Positions 16,653 through 24,738 of a stretch of 59,039 bases of DNA are shown in pieces. The stretch is from an uncultured Saprospiraceae bacterium (lineage in GTDB: Bacteria > Bacteroidota > Bacteroidia > Chitinophagales > Saprospiraceae). Within the stretch, counting starts at the first letter, position 1; each line of letters starts with the position of its first letter. The stretch spans positions 1-59,039 of the forward strand of contig CALJOK010000002.1 of NCBI GenBank assembly GCA_937981555.1, written 5' to 3'. The notes under the pieces were generated by a model. The model was not told the DNA's origin and did no database searches. It was given only the letters and a program-made list of their open reading frames with translations. Made by a program: the position numbers and the translations under genes.

Positions 16653-19600
16653 TTAATTTATTAAAATCATTTTTTTACTTGCCGAAAATGATGGAGTAAT
16701 TAATCTATATAGATAAACTCCTGGCGAAGGAAAAATGTATTCATCTATATTAATTCGATGTATTCCTTTGGCGTATGGCGTGTGATAAGTGTGTATGGTT
16801 TTTCCCGAAATATCTAAAATCTGAAGTTCTATATTTGTGAATTGGGGTAAATAAAATTTTATTTCGGTGGACGTCGTAAATGGATTCGGTTGATTTTGAA
16901 ATAATAGAACTTTATCCGAATGACTAATTAAATCTACATCATTTTTTTCAAATAAGAAATCAATTGCATATATTTTATTTTTTATATTATATGCTTCAGC
17001 TGATGTATATTTGGAATTTATCCATAAATTATTTTCTAAAAACAAGTCGCTTTTTGCGCTGAAATTCAAGTAAAATAAAGGATTTTGTGAGGAGATTTTA
17101 TCTTCATTTTTCTTAATCCAACTACATGTTATTGCTCCTTCTTCTTGAAATTTAAGTCCGAAATTTTCTTTTTCTAATATGTTATTTTCAATATTTAATA
17201 GCTCAATTTGATCAGAATTAAAATTAAGGGTGAATTGAAATCCATTAATCTCATCTAGATTTTTTGCATAAATAGGAATCTGTGATATCTTGTTTTTTTC
17301 CAATAAAACATTGTTGGTTTGCAAAATAACTTCACCTTCTTCATTCCGTGTATCTATTGTTGTAAAATTATTTGGAGAAGCAGTTCCATTGACATCACCG
17401 ACTTTTATTCCGATAAAATCCATCCCTAATTCACTTTCTGTTAGATTTAGGCATTCCATACTTTCAGGGAAATTTTCCGAAAGCGGAAGCATTGGATTAT
17501 CAAATTCGTAATGTGCATCTACAAATCTCCATGATTTGTTATTGGGTAATTCATCAATCGAAAATAAAATAAGAGAACGCAATGCAACTAAATCCAATGC
17601 AGTCACACTTCCTGAACGATTGGCATCTGCTGCGATAATTTTGTAAGGAGAATCTAATAATTGAGTTCCGAGGATATGTTTTGAAATAAGTACTAGATCA
17701 TAAGTCGTGACCCCATTTAATGGATTAATATTTTTAGAAGGAGTGATGGTATAGTTATTTCCCATCGTCAAATCATCATTTACATAAAATCCATTGGGCG
17801 AATAATTCATGATAGAATCTGGAGAAGACATTATTTTTACCATTACATCATCTACGGATTCATTTTGCTCTGATTCAATTTTGCCTGCAAGTGCTAAATT
17901 GGAAGCACAGATATAGCGGAGTCTGGTTACGTTACAACCATTACTATTCCCCGCAGCATCAGTTGTCGTTATTATTATGTTGTCATCATAAAATTGGTTA
18001 GGAAAATCTGTACAACTAACAATTGTTCCAAAATCCAAACTGCTTTCATCTAAAATTGGTGGTGCAGGATTAGAGCAATTTTCTACAGTATAGATTCGGT
18101 CAGGATAATCATTTATATCAATTGTTGCCATTCCTAAAATTGGTGTAATTTGAATTTGAACTACTCCAGGACAAAAAATATCTGGAGGAGTAATATCTTC
18201 TACAATAACTACAGTTTTGCAAGTCGCCTCGTTTCCACAATAATCAGAAGCATTAAAAGTAACAGTAGTTTCTCCTACTGGAAAATTACCTGCAACTGAA
18301 AATCCTAATGGAGAAAAGGAAGGTGTATAATCATTGGTGATAGTGTCAACTCCAGAACAACTATCAACAGCTGTAGCTATAAATCCAATAAATTCTAGGC
18401 AGTTGTCATTGAAGTCAGGACTTGTATATAACGTATCCTGACATGTCATGACAGGTGCTTCTAAATCTGCAATAAAAATAATTTGTGTTGCAGTATCTAA
18501 CAGAAAAGTATCTGCACAATTATCATAAAATCCCCATTTGATAAAAAGTTTTTCCTTGCAATCTTCTACATTCAATCTAACTGAGTCAAGAACTGTTTCG
18601 ACAAGATTGTTGCAACCACCTGTGACTGTTGGCCGGCCTGTAATACTTGGATCAAAAGTCGCTGAACAAGAAATGGTATCATTTTCGGGAAATGTAAAAA
18701 CTAGTGTTGCATTATCTTCTACCGTTAAAGTCTGGGTGCAACTATCAATGAGTCCTCCCAAATCAATGGCAAACCACTCTCTTAAAATAAATCCAGTCAT
18801 ATTGCAAGTATTAAGACCAGAAGAATCATCGACAAAATACATTGAGTCTAATCCACAATTATCCATTAAGGTTGGAGGCGTAAAAATAGTGTTAGCTAGT
18901 TCGGTGCATTCAATGGTTAAATCATCAGGGCAGCTAATTGTTGGAGGAAGTTTGTCATCCACAATTGCTTCGACCATACACTCATTATAATTACCACATT
19001 CATCGACTACTCGTAGCACTACGATCACAGTATCTCCGACATCACTACAATCAAAATTAACACAAGCTGAAAAATCTGTATCATCCATTCTCCGAACTAA
19101 GAAAGTATCAATGCCACAATTGTCTGTACTTCCATCATCAAAAGTAAAGGCACATACCTGCGCAGTCCCATCTGTACCAATAGAAACTTGAGTAGGATTA
19201 TCACATATTGCAATTGGTGAAATCAAATCTTTGATGATAACATTGAAGGTGCAAGAAGAAGTATTGCCACAATCATCTGTAGCAGTATAAGTGACGGGAT
19301 GAGTACCGGCTGGAATATTAGAATAAATATTTCCTGAAAGAGGAAAATCAAAATCAACCGTAACAGTAAAGTTAGAACAATCATCACTAACCGTTGGCGT
19401 TGGCAAAATAACACTCCCAGTACAATCATTGCTCGATGTACTTGTGCTGAAATCATTCGGACAAATTATACTAGGTGGAGTAGTGTCTTTAACTTCAATA
19501 GTTTGATTGCCAGTTATGACTTCATTTGTACACCAATCCACTACAATCCATTCTCTAAAAAATTTATAACCGCCTCCACAAGTTGGAAAAGGATTTCCGT

Positions 19601-20330
19601 CGACTTTTGTAAATGTTAAATTGCAACTAGTTCCAATCGAAATTCCATTGACCATCGGCTCACCCGTGATGGATGGATCTAAGTTTAGGTTATCACAATC
19701 AGCCATAGTCGCTGGAGGAAACATAACTTGTGAGATGTCTAGGTTTTTTATAAAAATATTTTGTTCACAACTATTGATATTTCCATTAACATCGGAGACT
19801 GTCCAAGTTCTTTTGATGACTGCTTTGAACTGTGGATCTGCGCAATCTAAACTTTCCATAACATCAACATAGGTTGGGTTAGGTAGAGCAAAACAGTTAT
19901 CTGATATACTTGGAATTCCTGTATTTGCAGGACTTGTATCTTCGTTACAATTAATCTCAATATCAACACAATTGATCGTTGGTTTTAATTTGTCTTCCAC
20001 TAAAATGGTTCCCCAACAACTATTTCCTGAAGCAGGATGAACTACGGAGACCATCAAAATTTGTCCAACATAATTACAGTCCAAGGTGTTACCAATGTCA
20101 ACCCCATTTGCATCCATAATATGAACTTCCAGTATTCCAGAACAACTAGAAACGGAGGACATCATGCTAGGTGTGACGATAGCAAAACCTGTTTCAGGTA
20201 AAGATAAATTAACTTGACCATTACAGTCTAATGAACAAAAAGTAGTTGAATTATTTTCAGAAAATGAAAATGAATTGAAGGAAAGGCATACAAGCAGAGT
20301 TGTACACATGAGGGTGCAAAGTGTTTTCAT
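16653..20330 (-). CDS. Large T9SS-secreted protein with HYR-like repeats and dockerin/cohesin-like modules
   Basis: The 1225-aa protein begins with a signal peptide (MKTLCTLMCTTLLVCLSFNSFS). Residues about 30-860 are Cys-rich HYR-like immunoglobulin-fold repeats, recognisable by DTTPPSIICPNDFS, VSDDCSNFTVT, TYTATDDCGNTSSCTF and VDDKLPPTISCP. About 875-935 is a dockerin-like segment with two Asp/Asn-rich calcium loops (LLDSPYKIIAADANRSGS, VTALDLVAL). A cohesin-like beta domain follows (KISQIPIYAKNLDEINGFQF), and a T9SS type A sorting domain (NQPNPFTTSTEIKFYL) occupies the last ~85 residues. It is predicted to be exported and attached at the cell surface, with an adhesive or scaffold role. The dockerin-like block is nearly the same as that in the metalloprotease at 54697. 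No enzyme domain seen. Confidence 0.87.
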   Translation of the reverse strand: MKTLCTLMCTTLLVCLSFNSFSFSENNSTTFCSLDCNGQVNLSLPETGFAIVTPSMMSSVSSCSGILEVHIMDANGVDIGNTLDCNYVGQILMVSVVHPASGNSCWGTILVEDKLKPTINCVDIEINCNEDTSPANTGIPSISDNCFALPNPTYVDVMESLDCADPQFKAVIKRTWTVSDVNGNINSCEQNIFIKNLDISQVMFPPATMADCDNLNLDPSITGEPMVNGISIGTSCNLTFTKVDGNPFPTCGGGYKFFREWIVVDWCTNEVITGNQTIEVKDTTPPSIICPNDFSTSTSSNDCTGSVILPTPTVSDDCSNFTVTVDFDFPLSGNIYSNIPAGTHPVTYTATDDCGNTSSCTFNVIIKDLISPIAICDNPTQVSIGTDGTAQVCAFTFDDGSTDNCGIDTFLVRRMDDTDFSACVNFDCSDVGDTVIVVLRVVDECGNYNECMVEAIVDDKLPPTISCPDDLTIECTELANTIFTPPTLMDNCGLDSMYFVDDSSGLNTCNMTGFILREWFAIDLGGLIDSCTQTLTVEDNATLVFTFPENDTISCSATFDPSITGRPTVTGGCNNLVETVLDSVRLNVEDCKEKLFIKWGFYDNCADTFLLDTATQIIFIADLEAPVMTCQDTLYTSPDFNDNCLEFIGFIATAVDSCSGVDTITNDYTPSFSPLGFSVAGNFPVGETTVTFNASDYCGNEATCKTVVIVEDITPPDIFCPGVVQIQITPILGMATIDINDYPDRIYTVENCSNPAPPILDESSLDFGTIVSCTDFPNQFYDDNIIITTTDAAGNSNGCNVTRLRYICASNLALAGKIESEQNESVDDVMVKIMSSPDSIMNYSPNGFYVNDDLTMGNNYTITPSKNINPLNGVTTYDLVLISKHILGTQLLDSPYKIIAADANRSGSVTALDLVALRSLILFSIDELPNNKSWRFVDAHYEFDNPMLPLSENFPESMECLNLTESELGMDFIGIKVGDVNGTASPNNFTTIDTRNEEGEVILQTNNVLLEKNKISQIPIYAKNLDEINGFQFTLNFNSDQIELLNIENNILEKENFGLKFQEEGAITCSWIKKNEDKISSQNPLFYLNFSAKSDLFLENNLWINSKYTSAEAYNIKNKIYAIDFLFEKNDVDLISHSDKVLLFQNQPNPFTTSTEIKFYLPQFTNIELQILDISGKTIHTYHTPYAKGIHRINIDEYIFPSPGVYLYRLITPSFSASKKMILIN

Positions 20331-20495
20331 AATAACCGTTTTTGATAAGGAAGAAACCTTATCTGTTCTAATTTAGATATGGAGTATCTAAACTGAAGTA
20401 AATTGTGTTAAAAAATTAGTGTAAATAAATTTTTTTGTATTTGTATTCCTTTGCTAAAACTACAAAAGCGGCTTTTTTAAATATTACGAAAAATT

Positions 20496-20503
20496 TATAT
20501 TTG
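20496..20503 (+). promoter_or_regulatory. Candidate -7 promoter element for the small membrane protein
   Basis: TATATTTG matches TAnnTTTG about 75 bases before the start at 20578. No convincing -33 TTG was found at the usual spacing, so this is tentative. Confidence 0.3.
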
Positions 20504-20577
20504 TGTGACAGGGCAGAAAAGAAAGGAATTATTTTTAACAAATTAATTACCTTTATTTTTTTTGGTAGAAAATAGAT

Positions 20578-20898
20578 ATGAAAAATATGTTTGTATTATT
20601 AGTTTCCATTGTTGTGACGTTATTTGTGGCGATGCTTTTTTTGAATGTTTACTTTCGAGTAAAAGTATTTAAAGCTTATAAAGTGCTGACACAAAATGAT
20701 GTTAAGTTTAATTCAACCCATTTCTTTAATAAAGAGAAAATGGAAAAAGAAGTCATTGCTCATCATCCTGAACATCGAGAGTCGATTGAATTATTTGTCA
20801 AGCATATGAAGAATTCGATTAACATGGCAACGGTGTTAATTGCTTTGATTACTATTTTTGGAGGGATCTTGATGTATTATCGAAATGGGATCGAGTGA
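20578..20898 (+). CDS. Small membrane protein, two transmembrane segments
   Basis: A 106-aa protein with an N-terminal transmembrane helix (MFVLLVSIVVTLFVAMLFL), a positively charged stretch (VYFRVKVFKAYKVL), a hydrophilic helical loop rich in Glu and His (EKEVIAHHPEHRESIELF) and a second membrane helix near the end (ATVLIALITIFGGILMYY). It stands alone, upstream of a bidirectional terminator. No family recognised. It looks real because of the clear topology, the Lys-rich start and the adjacent promoter and terminator. Confidence 0.7.
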   Translation: MKNMFVLLVSIVVTLFVAMLFLNVYFRVKVFKAYKVLTQNDVKFNSTHFFNKEKMEKEVIAHHPEHRESIELFVKHMKNSINMATVLIALITIFGGILMYYRNGIE

Positions 20899-20920
20899 GT
20901 TTTTTGTGATATCTAAAATG

Positions 20921-20956
20921 AAAAAACCTTTTGGCAATTAAGCCAAAAGGTTTTTT
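20921..20956. terminator. Bidirectional terminator
   Basis: AAAAAACCTTTTGGC, loop AATTAA, GCCAAAAGGTTTTTT is a 15-bp perfect stem with A/T runs at both ends, between two convergent genes. Confidence 0.9.
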
Positions 20957-20982
20957 ATTTTAGGTGATATTTTATTTTAAAA

Positions 20983-22992
20983 CTAGTCCACCACTTTTTG
21001 AAATTTATGAACATAAGCTCCACTTGGAGCATTAAATATTTTGATAAAATAAGTGCCAGGTAAAAATGAACCTACTTCATTTAAATAAATTACGTGCAAT
21101 TTATTTTCAATATTTGTTTGTTGTCTTAAAATTTCTTTTCCATAAATATTATAAATAGCAAATTCAATTTTCTCTTTTTCAAAATCTGCGAACGAAATAT
21201 TTATCTCATTAATCACAGGATTAGGGAAGGCATTTATTTTTCCATCGAGAATCTTTACCGCTTCAATATTACTGAGTGAACTCGTTCCATCAAAATCAGT
21301 TTGCTTTAATCGATAATAATTAATTCCTCTCACCGGTTCTTTGTGAAAAGAAAAATAAGATTGAATAATAGTACTATTCCCAGCCCCATTTATATCTTCT
21401 ACATCTTGAAAATTAACTCCATCAATAGAATGTTGAATCGTAAAATATTCATTATTGATTTCATTAGCTGTCACCCAAGAGAGTTCCACTTTATCTTGTT
21501 GGTAAGTTGCTCTAAAAGAAATTAATTCGATTGGAAGACCACCTAGGTTTTCAAATTCATATGCTCCAAGATCAATAATCGTATTGCTCACGCGATCACC
21601 ACCAATTAAATCTAAAGGTTCAGAGTTGACACTATTGAGTCCTTTGTCAACTGCTGCTGAACTAGTAGAAGGAAGAGTTAAATCACCATTAGCTAAGTTC
21701 GTAAAGGGTGAATTTTGATCATAAATCATACCTGCACCACAAGTGATATTTGGCCCACTTTGAAGTTCTAAACAACTTGTCACATCTACTAGGCAATAAC
21801 TGAAAACAGGTGCGCCATCTACCGATCTAATGATTTCAGAGTTATTGGCATTTTGAGTCAAATTACCAAAGAAAATGCAATTCGTTATAATTGGATTACT
21901 TGTGCCACTTTGACTTCCATTGGCATAAATTGCCCCACCATTTCCACCTGAATTAATTGTATAATTTGCTACAAATGTACAGTTGGTAATCGTAGGACTA
22001 CTCACTCCTCCAATGGTTCCATTATTATAAATTCCTCCAGCAGAGTTTCCACTATTATTATAAAATCGACAATTGATGATGGTAGGGCTAGATGAACCAG
22101 AATTGGTTCCTAAGTTATACATTGCTCCTCCATGCTGACCAACTGCATTATTTGAATCAAAATTACATTGTTTGAAAATTGGACTTGTACTCCCAGAAAC
22201 TCCTCCATGATTAAAAACAGCTCCTCCTGATGATCCAGCAATATTATTTAAAAAATCACAATTGTTAAAAGTGGTTGTAATATTTCCATTGGCATAACCA
22301 CTATGGTAAACAGCTCCACCACTTGAGCCTGCTTCATTATTTTGAAAAACACAATGATCAAATTTAGGAAAAGCAACTCCTCCGTTTCCAGCTTCAACAT
22401 AAATAGCTCCTCCTTGACCTTTAGAAAAATTATTTTGGAAAGTACAATTATTAAAAATCGGAGCACTTCCTGTAGGCGTAGAATATGCATTAATATTAAC
22501 CGCTGCACCATTAAGTGTACCTCCGCCGCCTTGTCCATTTGCATTTCCATCTTTGATAATAAATCCGTCCAAAGTAAGAGTAGTCACACTTTGAGCTATG
22601 GAAAAGACGCAAAAAGAATTACCTAAAGTATCATTATCCATATTAATATCGCCACTCAAGATAGTTGGGTTATTTGCCCAATTTCTTTGAGCAAGACTAG
22701 TTTGCCCACTTTGGAAACCACCGTAAATTTTAACTCCTTGAACAGAAACGTTTAATGAAATAGTCTTGTTAGCACTTGAAGTTGGATAGTAAGAACCTTG
22801 AGCTACCCAGAATTCTTCACCTGCGCCTGCATTAGCCAAAGCTGCAGCTAGATCAGCGTAAGCATTGCTCCAAGAAGAACCATTGTGTGAGCCACCGCTA
22901 ACACTTGCGTCTACATAGGTTTGAGCTTGGGAAAAATTAATATTAAGCAATAGCAGCAAAGTGCAACAGATGTGTAAATGATTAAATTTCAT
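20983..22992 (-). CDS. T9SS-secreted right-handed parallel beta-helix protein
   Basis: A 669-aa protein with a signal peptide (MKFNHLHICCTLLLLLNINFSQAQ). The N-terminal block YVDASVSGGSHNGSSWSNAY, then EEFWVAQGSYYPT, is typical of Bacteroidota beta-helix proteins. Residues about 150-420 contain repeating coils of the type FNNCTFQNN..GGAIY, FDHCVFQNNEAGSSGGAVY and ITNCTFVANY, each about 35-40 residues and built from Asn/Gly/Ser turns. A FnIII-like linker follows (LISFRATYQQDKVELSW), then a T9SS type A sorting domain (INAFPNPVINEINISF). Parallel beta-helices of this type often bind or cut polysaccharide, but no catalytic residues could be identified. A relative lies at 57125. Confidence 0.88.
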   Translation of the reverse strand: MKFNHLHICCTLLLLLNINFSQAQTYVDASVSGGSHNGSSWSNAYADLAAALANAGAGEEFWVAQGSYYPTSSANKTISLNVSVQGVKIYGGFQSGQTSLAQRNWANNPTILSGDINMDNDTLGNSFCVFSIAQSVTTLTLDGFIIKDGNANGQGGGGTLNGAAVNINAYSTPTGSAPIFNNCTFQNNFSKGQGGAIYVEAGNGGVAFPKFDHCVFQNNEAGSSGGAVYHSGYANGNITTTFNNCDFLNNIAGSSGGAVFNHGGVSGSTSPIFKQCNFDSNNAVGQHGGAMYNLGTNSGSSSPTIINCRFYNNSGNSAGGIYNNGTIGGVSSPTITNCTFVANYTINSGGNGGAIYANGSQSGTSNPIITNCIFFGNLTQNANNSEIIRSVDGAPVFSYCLVDVTSCLELQSGPNITCGAGMIYDQNSPFTNLANGDLTLPSTSSAAVDKGLNSVNSEPLDLIGGDRVSNTIIDLGAYEFENLGGLPIELISFRATYQQDKVELSWVTANEINNEYFTIQHSIDGVNFQDVEDINGAGNSTIIQSYFSFHKEPVRGINYYRLKQTDFDGTSSLSNIEAVKILDGKINAFPNPVINEINISFADFEKEKIEFAIYNIYGKEILRQQTNIENKLHVIYLNEVGSFLPGTYFIKIFNAPSGAYVHKFQKVVD

Positions 22993-23088
22993 GGATTGTA
23001 GGTGATGATTGTTGTTTAAAATAGATCTAAAACGGAAGGGAATTAACGAAGAGGGGTTAGAGCATAAAATGAACCATAAAGATACAAT

Positions 23089-23121
23089 CCCTAGTGGTAT
23101 TACAACATACCACTATTAGGG
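23089..23121. repeat. Intergenic hairpin with 3-base bulge
   Basis: CCCTAGTGGTAT, loop TACAAC, ATACCACTATTAGGG form a 12-bp stem in which the right arm has three extra bases. It lies between two minus-strand genes. Without a T-run it may be a terminator remnant or a protein-binding palindrome. Confidence 0.4.
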
Positions 23122-23216
23122 TAATTTAACAATTGTAAAAGATGTTATATGTTTAAATCTAATGAGTGTTTAGTGCCAAAATACTTGTAAATATATTGTT
23201 TATGTACTTATTTAAA

Positions 23217-23606
23217 TTAAACCATAGCAACCAACAATTCTTCTACTTGGTTAGTGGAAAATGCATTTTCGAAAAGAGCGAATTCTCTTTTGTTTTCAAA
23301 ACCTGAAGCGGTGATTAATGCTTCATTTTCTTCAGCCATAATTTCTACTTTTGCTGCAATAAAGAAAATTAAATCACGAACGGTTAACCCTTTTTCGATT
23401 TTCTTGATAGTCTTGATTTTGCCTCCGCTTTGAGCATTGGTGATAGCGATTTGCCACTCTTGGATTTTAGTATTTAACTTTAATGTTGTTGGTTGTAATT
23501 TCCGAAAACGAATGTCTGAGTTCATCTTCTTGACAATAGTTTTTGCGAAACGAATTTGTTGGGTAACATTCATTTGTTTGAATGGAAGTGCGATAGAGGG
23601 AATCAT
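23217..23606 (-). CDS. Small helical protein of unknown function
   Basis: A 129-aa soluble protein without signal peptide, predicted almost entirely alpha-helical (VTQQIRFAKTIVKKMNSDI, LRKL-like and LIFFIAAKVEIMAEENEAL). No named family recognised. The pattern of a central helix plus FIAAKVEIMAEENEALI...GFE resembles LLAAFVEYDSRLNEAIL...NFE in the 213-aa protein at 53083. That protein also has a similar leader (GGTATT-type tract and ATAAATAAAAA just before the start codon on the minus strand). The two may belong to one lineage-specific family. Confidence 0.6.
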   Translation of the reverse strand: MIPSIALPFKQMNVTQQIRFAKTIVKKMNSDIRFRKLQPTTLKLNTKIQEWQIAITNAQSGGKIKTIKKIEKGLTVRDLIFFIAAKVEIMAEENEALITASGFENKREFALFENAFSTNQVEELLVAMV

Positions 23607-23750
23607 AAGGTATTATTTTAAATAAGTAAAAAATATTTATCGCGTGCGTCGAATGGTTGTTTTTTATATATCAAATATTATACCATATGATTTTGAATTA
23701 TTAAGATTTAGCCAAAAAATATTTGTCAAAAGAAAGTATTTGCAATTAAT

Positions 23751-24662
23751 TTACCATTGATCAGATTCTTGGTAAGCTTTAATTACAGCTAATTCTCCTT
23801 TTTTTCCTTTGGTAGAATTGCCATGCTCCATACCTAAGATTCCATCAAATCCTCGATTATGAATATATTTAAAAATGTTTTTATAATTGATTTCACCAGT
23901 AGTTGGTTCTTTTCTGCCAGGGTTATCACCCATCTGAAAATAAGCAATTTCGTCCCAACACTTTTCGATATTTGGAAGAATATTTCCTTCCTGAATTTGT
24001 TGATGATAAATGTCAAATAAAATTTTGCAAGAAGGACTATTGACACCTTTACAAATGGCATAAGTTTGAGCAGCTTTGGTCAAAAATAAACCTGGGTGAT
24101 CCCTAAAATTAAGTGGTTCCAATACCATTGTAATTTTATGTGGTTCCAAAATTTCACAAGCTCTCTTCAGCGTGTCTACTACATTGATTGTTTGGTAACC
24201 CATGTCTAATTTTAAATCTAAATGTCCTGGAACGACTGTCATCCATTTCGCATTTACTCGTTTGGCAACGTCTACAGAATCTTTAATGTTTTGTAGAAAT
24301 TCTGTTCGCCATTCCTCTTTTCCAGAAGCTAAATTGGGTTCATTCCAATAAATTTTATGTGCCACAAATACACCCATTTTGATGCCTAGTTGAGTCATCA
24401 TTTTGGCCATTTTTTCTTGCAACTCGATTGGACGATTTCTCATCTCATTATCTTCAAAAGCAGTAAACCCTTGATCCGCCATAAACTTCAATTGATCAAT
24501 CGGATCATCTCCTGCATGGTGTTTAAACATGCCCAAATGTGGCGCATATTTTAATCGGTAATCATATTTGGGAATATCTTGGGATGTAGCACTAGCGGAG
24601 GTTGCTACCGCAAGAGTAGGAGATGCGAGGAGGCTAGTTTTAACGAAGTTTCTTCTTTTCAT
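23751..24662 (-). CDS. Tat-exported sugar phosphate isomerase/epimerase-like (hydroxypyruvate isomerase family) TIM barrel
   Basis: The 303-aa protein starts MKRRNFVKTSLLASPTLAVA, with the RRxFxK twin-arginine motif (R3, R4), so it is probably exported folded by Tat. The rest fits the AP-endonuclease-2/xylose-isomerase-like barrel: QLKFMADQGFTAFEDNEM, MTVVPGHLDLKLDMGYQ, TMVLEPLNFRDHPGLFL (metal-binding Glu), KILFDIYHQQIQEGN (Asp/His) and FDGILGMEHGNS (last Glu). These are the usual acidic and histidine metal ligands of hydroxypyruvate isomerase-like enzymes. Reaction and substrate cannot be fixed from sequence. It lies 76 bases downstream of the BNR protein gene on the same strand, separated by a palindrome. 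Confidence 0.82.
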   Translation of the reverse strand: MKRRNFVKTSLLASPTLAVATSASATSQDIPKYDYRLKYAPHLGMFKHHAGDDPIDQLKFMADQGFTAFEDNEMRNRPIELQEKMAKMMTQLGIKMGVFVAHKIYWNEPNLASGKEEWRTEFLQNIKDSVDVAKRVNAKWMTVVPGHLDLKLDMGYQTINVVDTLKRACEILEPHKITMVLEPLNFRDHPGLFLTKAAQTYAICKGVNSPSCKILFDIYHQQIQEGNILPNIEKCWDEIAYFQMGDNPGRKEPTTGEINYKNIFKYIHNRGFDGILGMEHGNSTKGKKGELAVIKAYQESDQW

Positions 24663-24698
24663 AATAGTATGTTTTTTGGAAAATTAGTGGAGAAAAGA

Positions 24699-24730
24699 AT
24701 TCGTGCCAAGGTTCCAACCTTGGCACGAAT
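24699..24730. repeat. 32-base palindrome, terminator-like or REP-like element
   Basis: ATTCGTGCCAAGGTT and AACCTTGGCACGAAT are perfect 15-base reverse complements separated by CC. The palindrome lies directly after the stop of the BNR gene and before the isomerase gene on the same strand, followed on that strand by TCTTTTCT. It could terminate or attenuate read-through. Its GC content is high for this genome, so a dispersed repeat is also possible. Confidence 0.6.
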
Positions 24731-24738
24731 CAGTCTGT

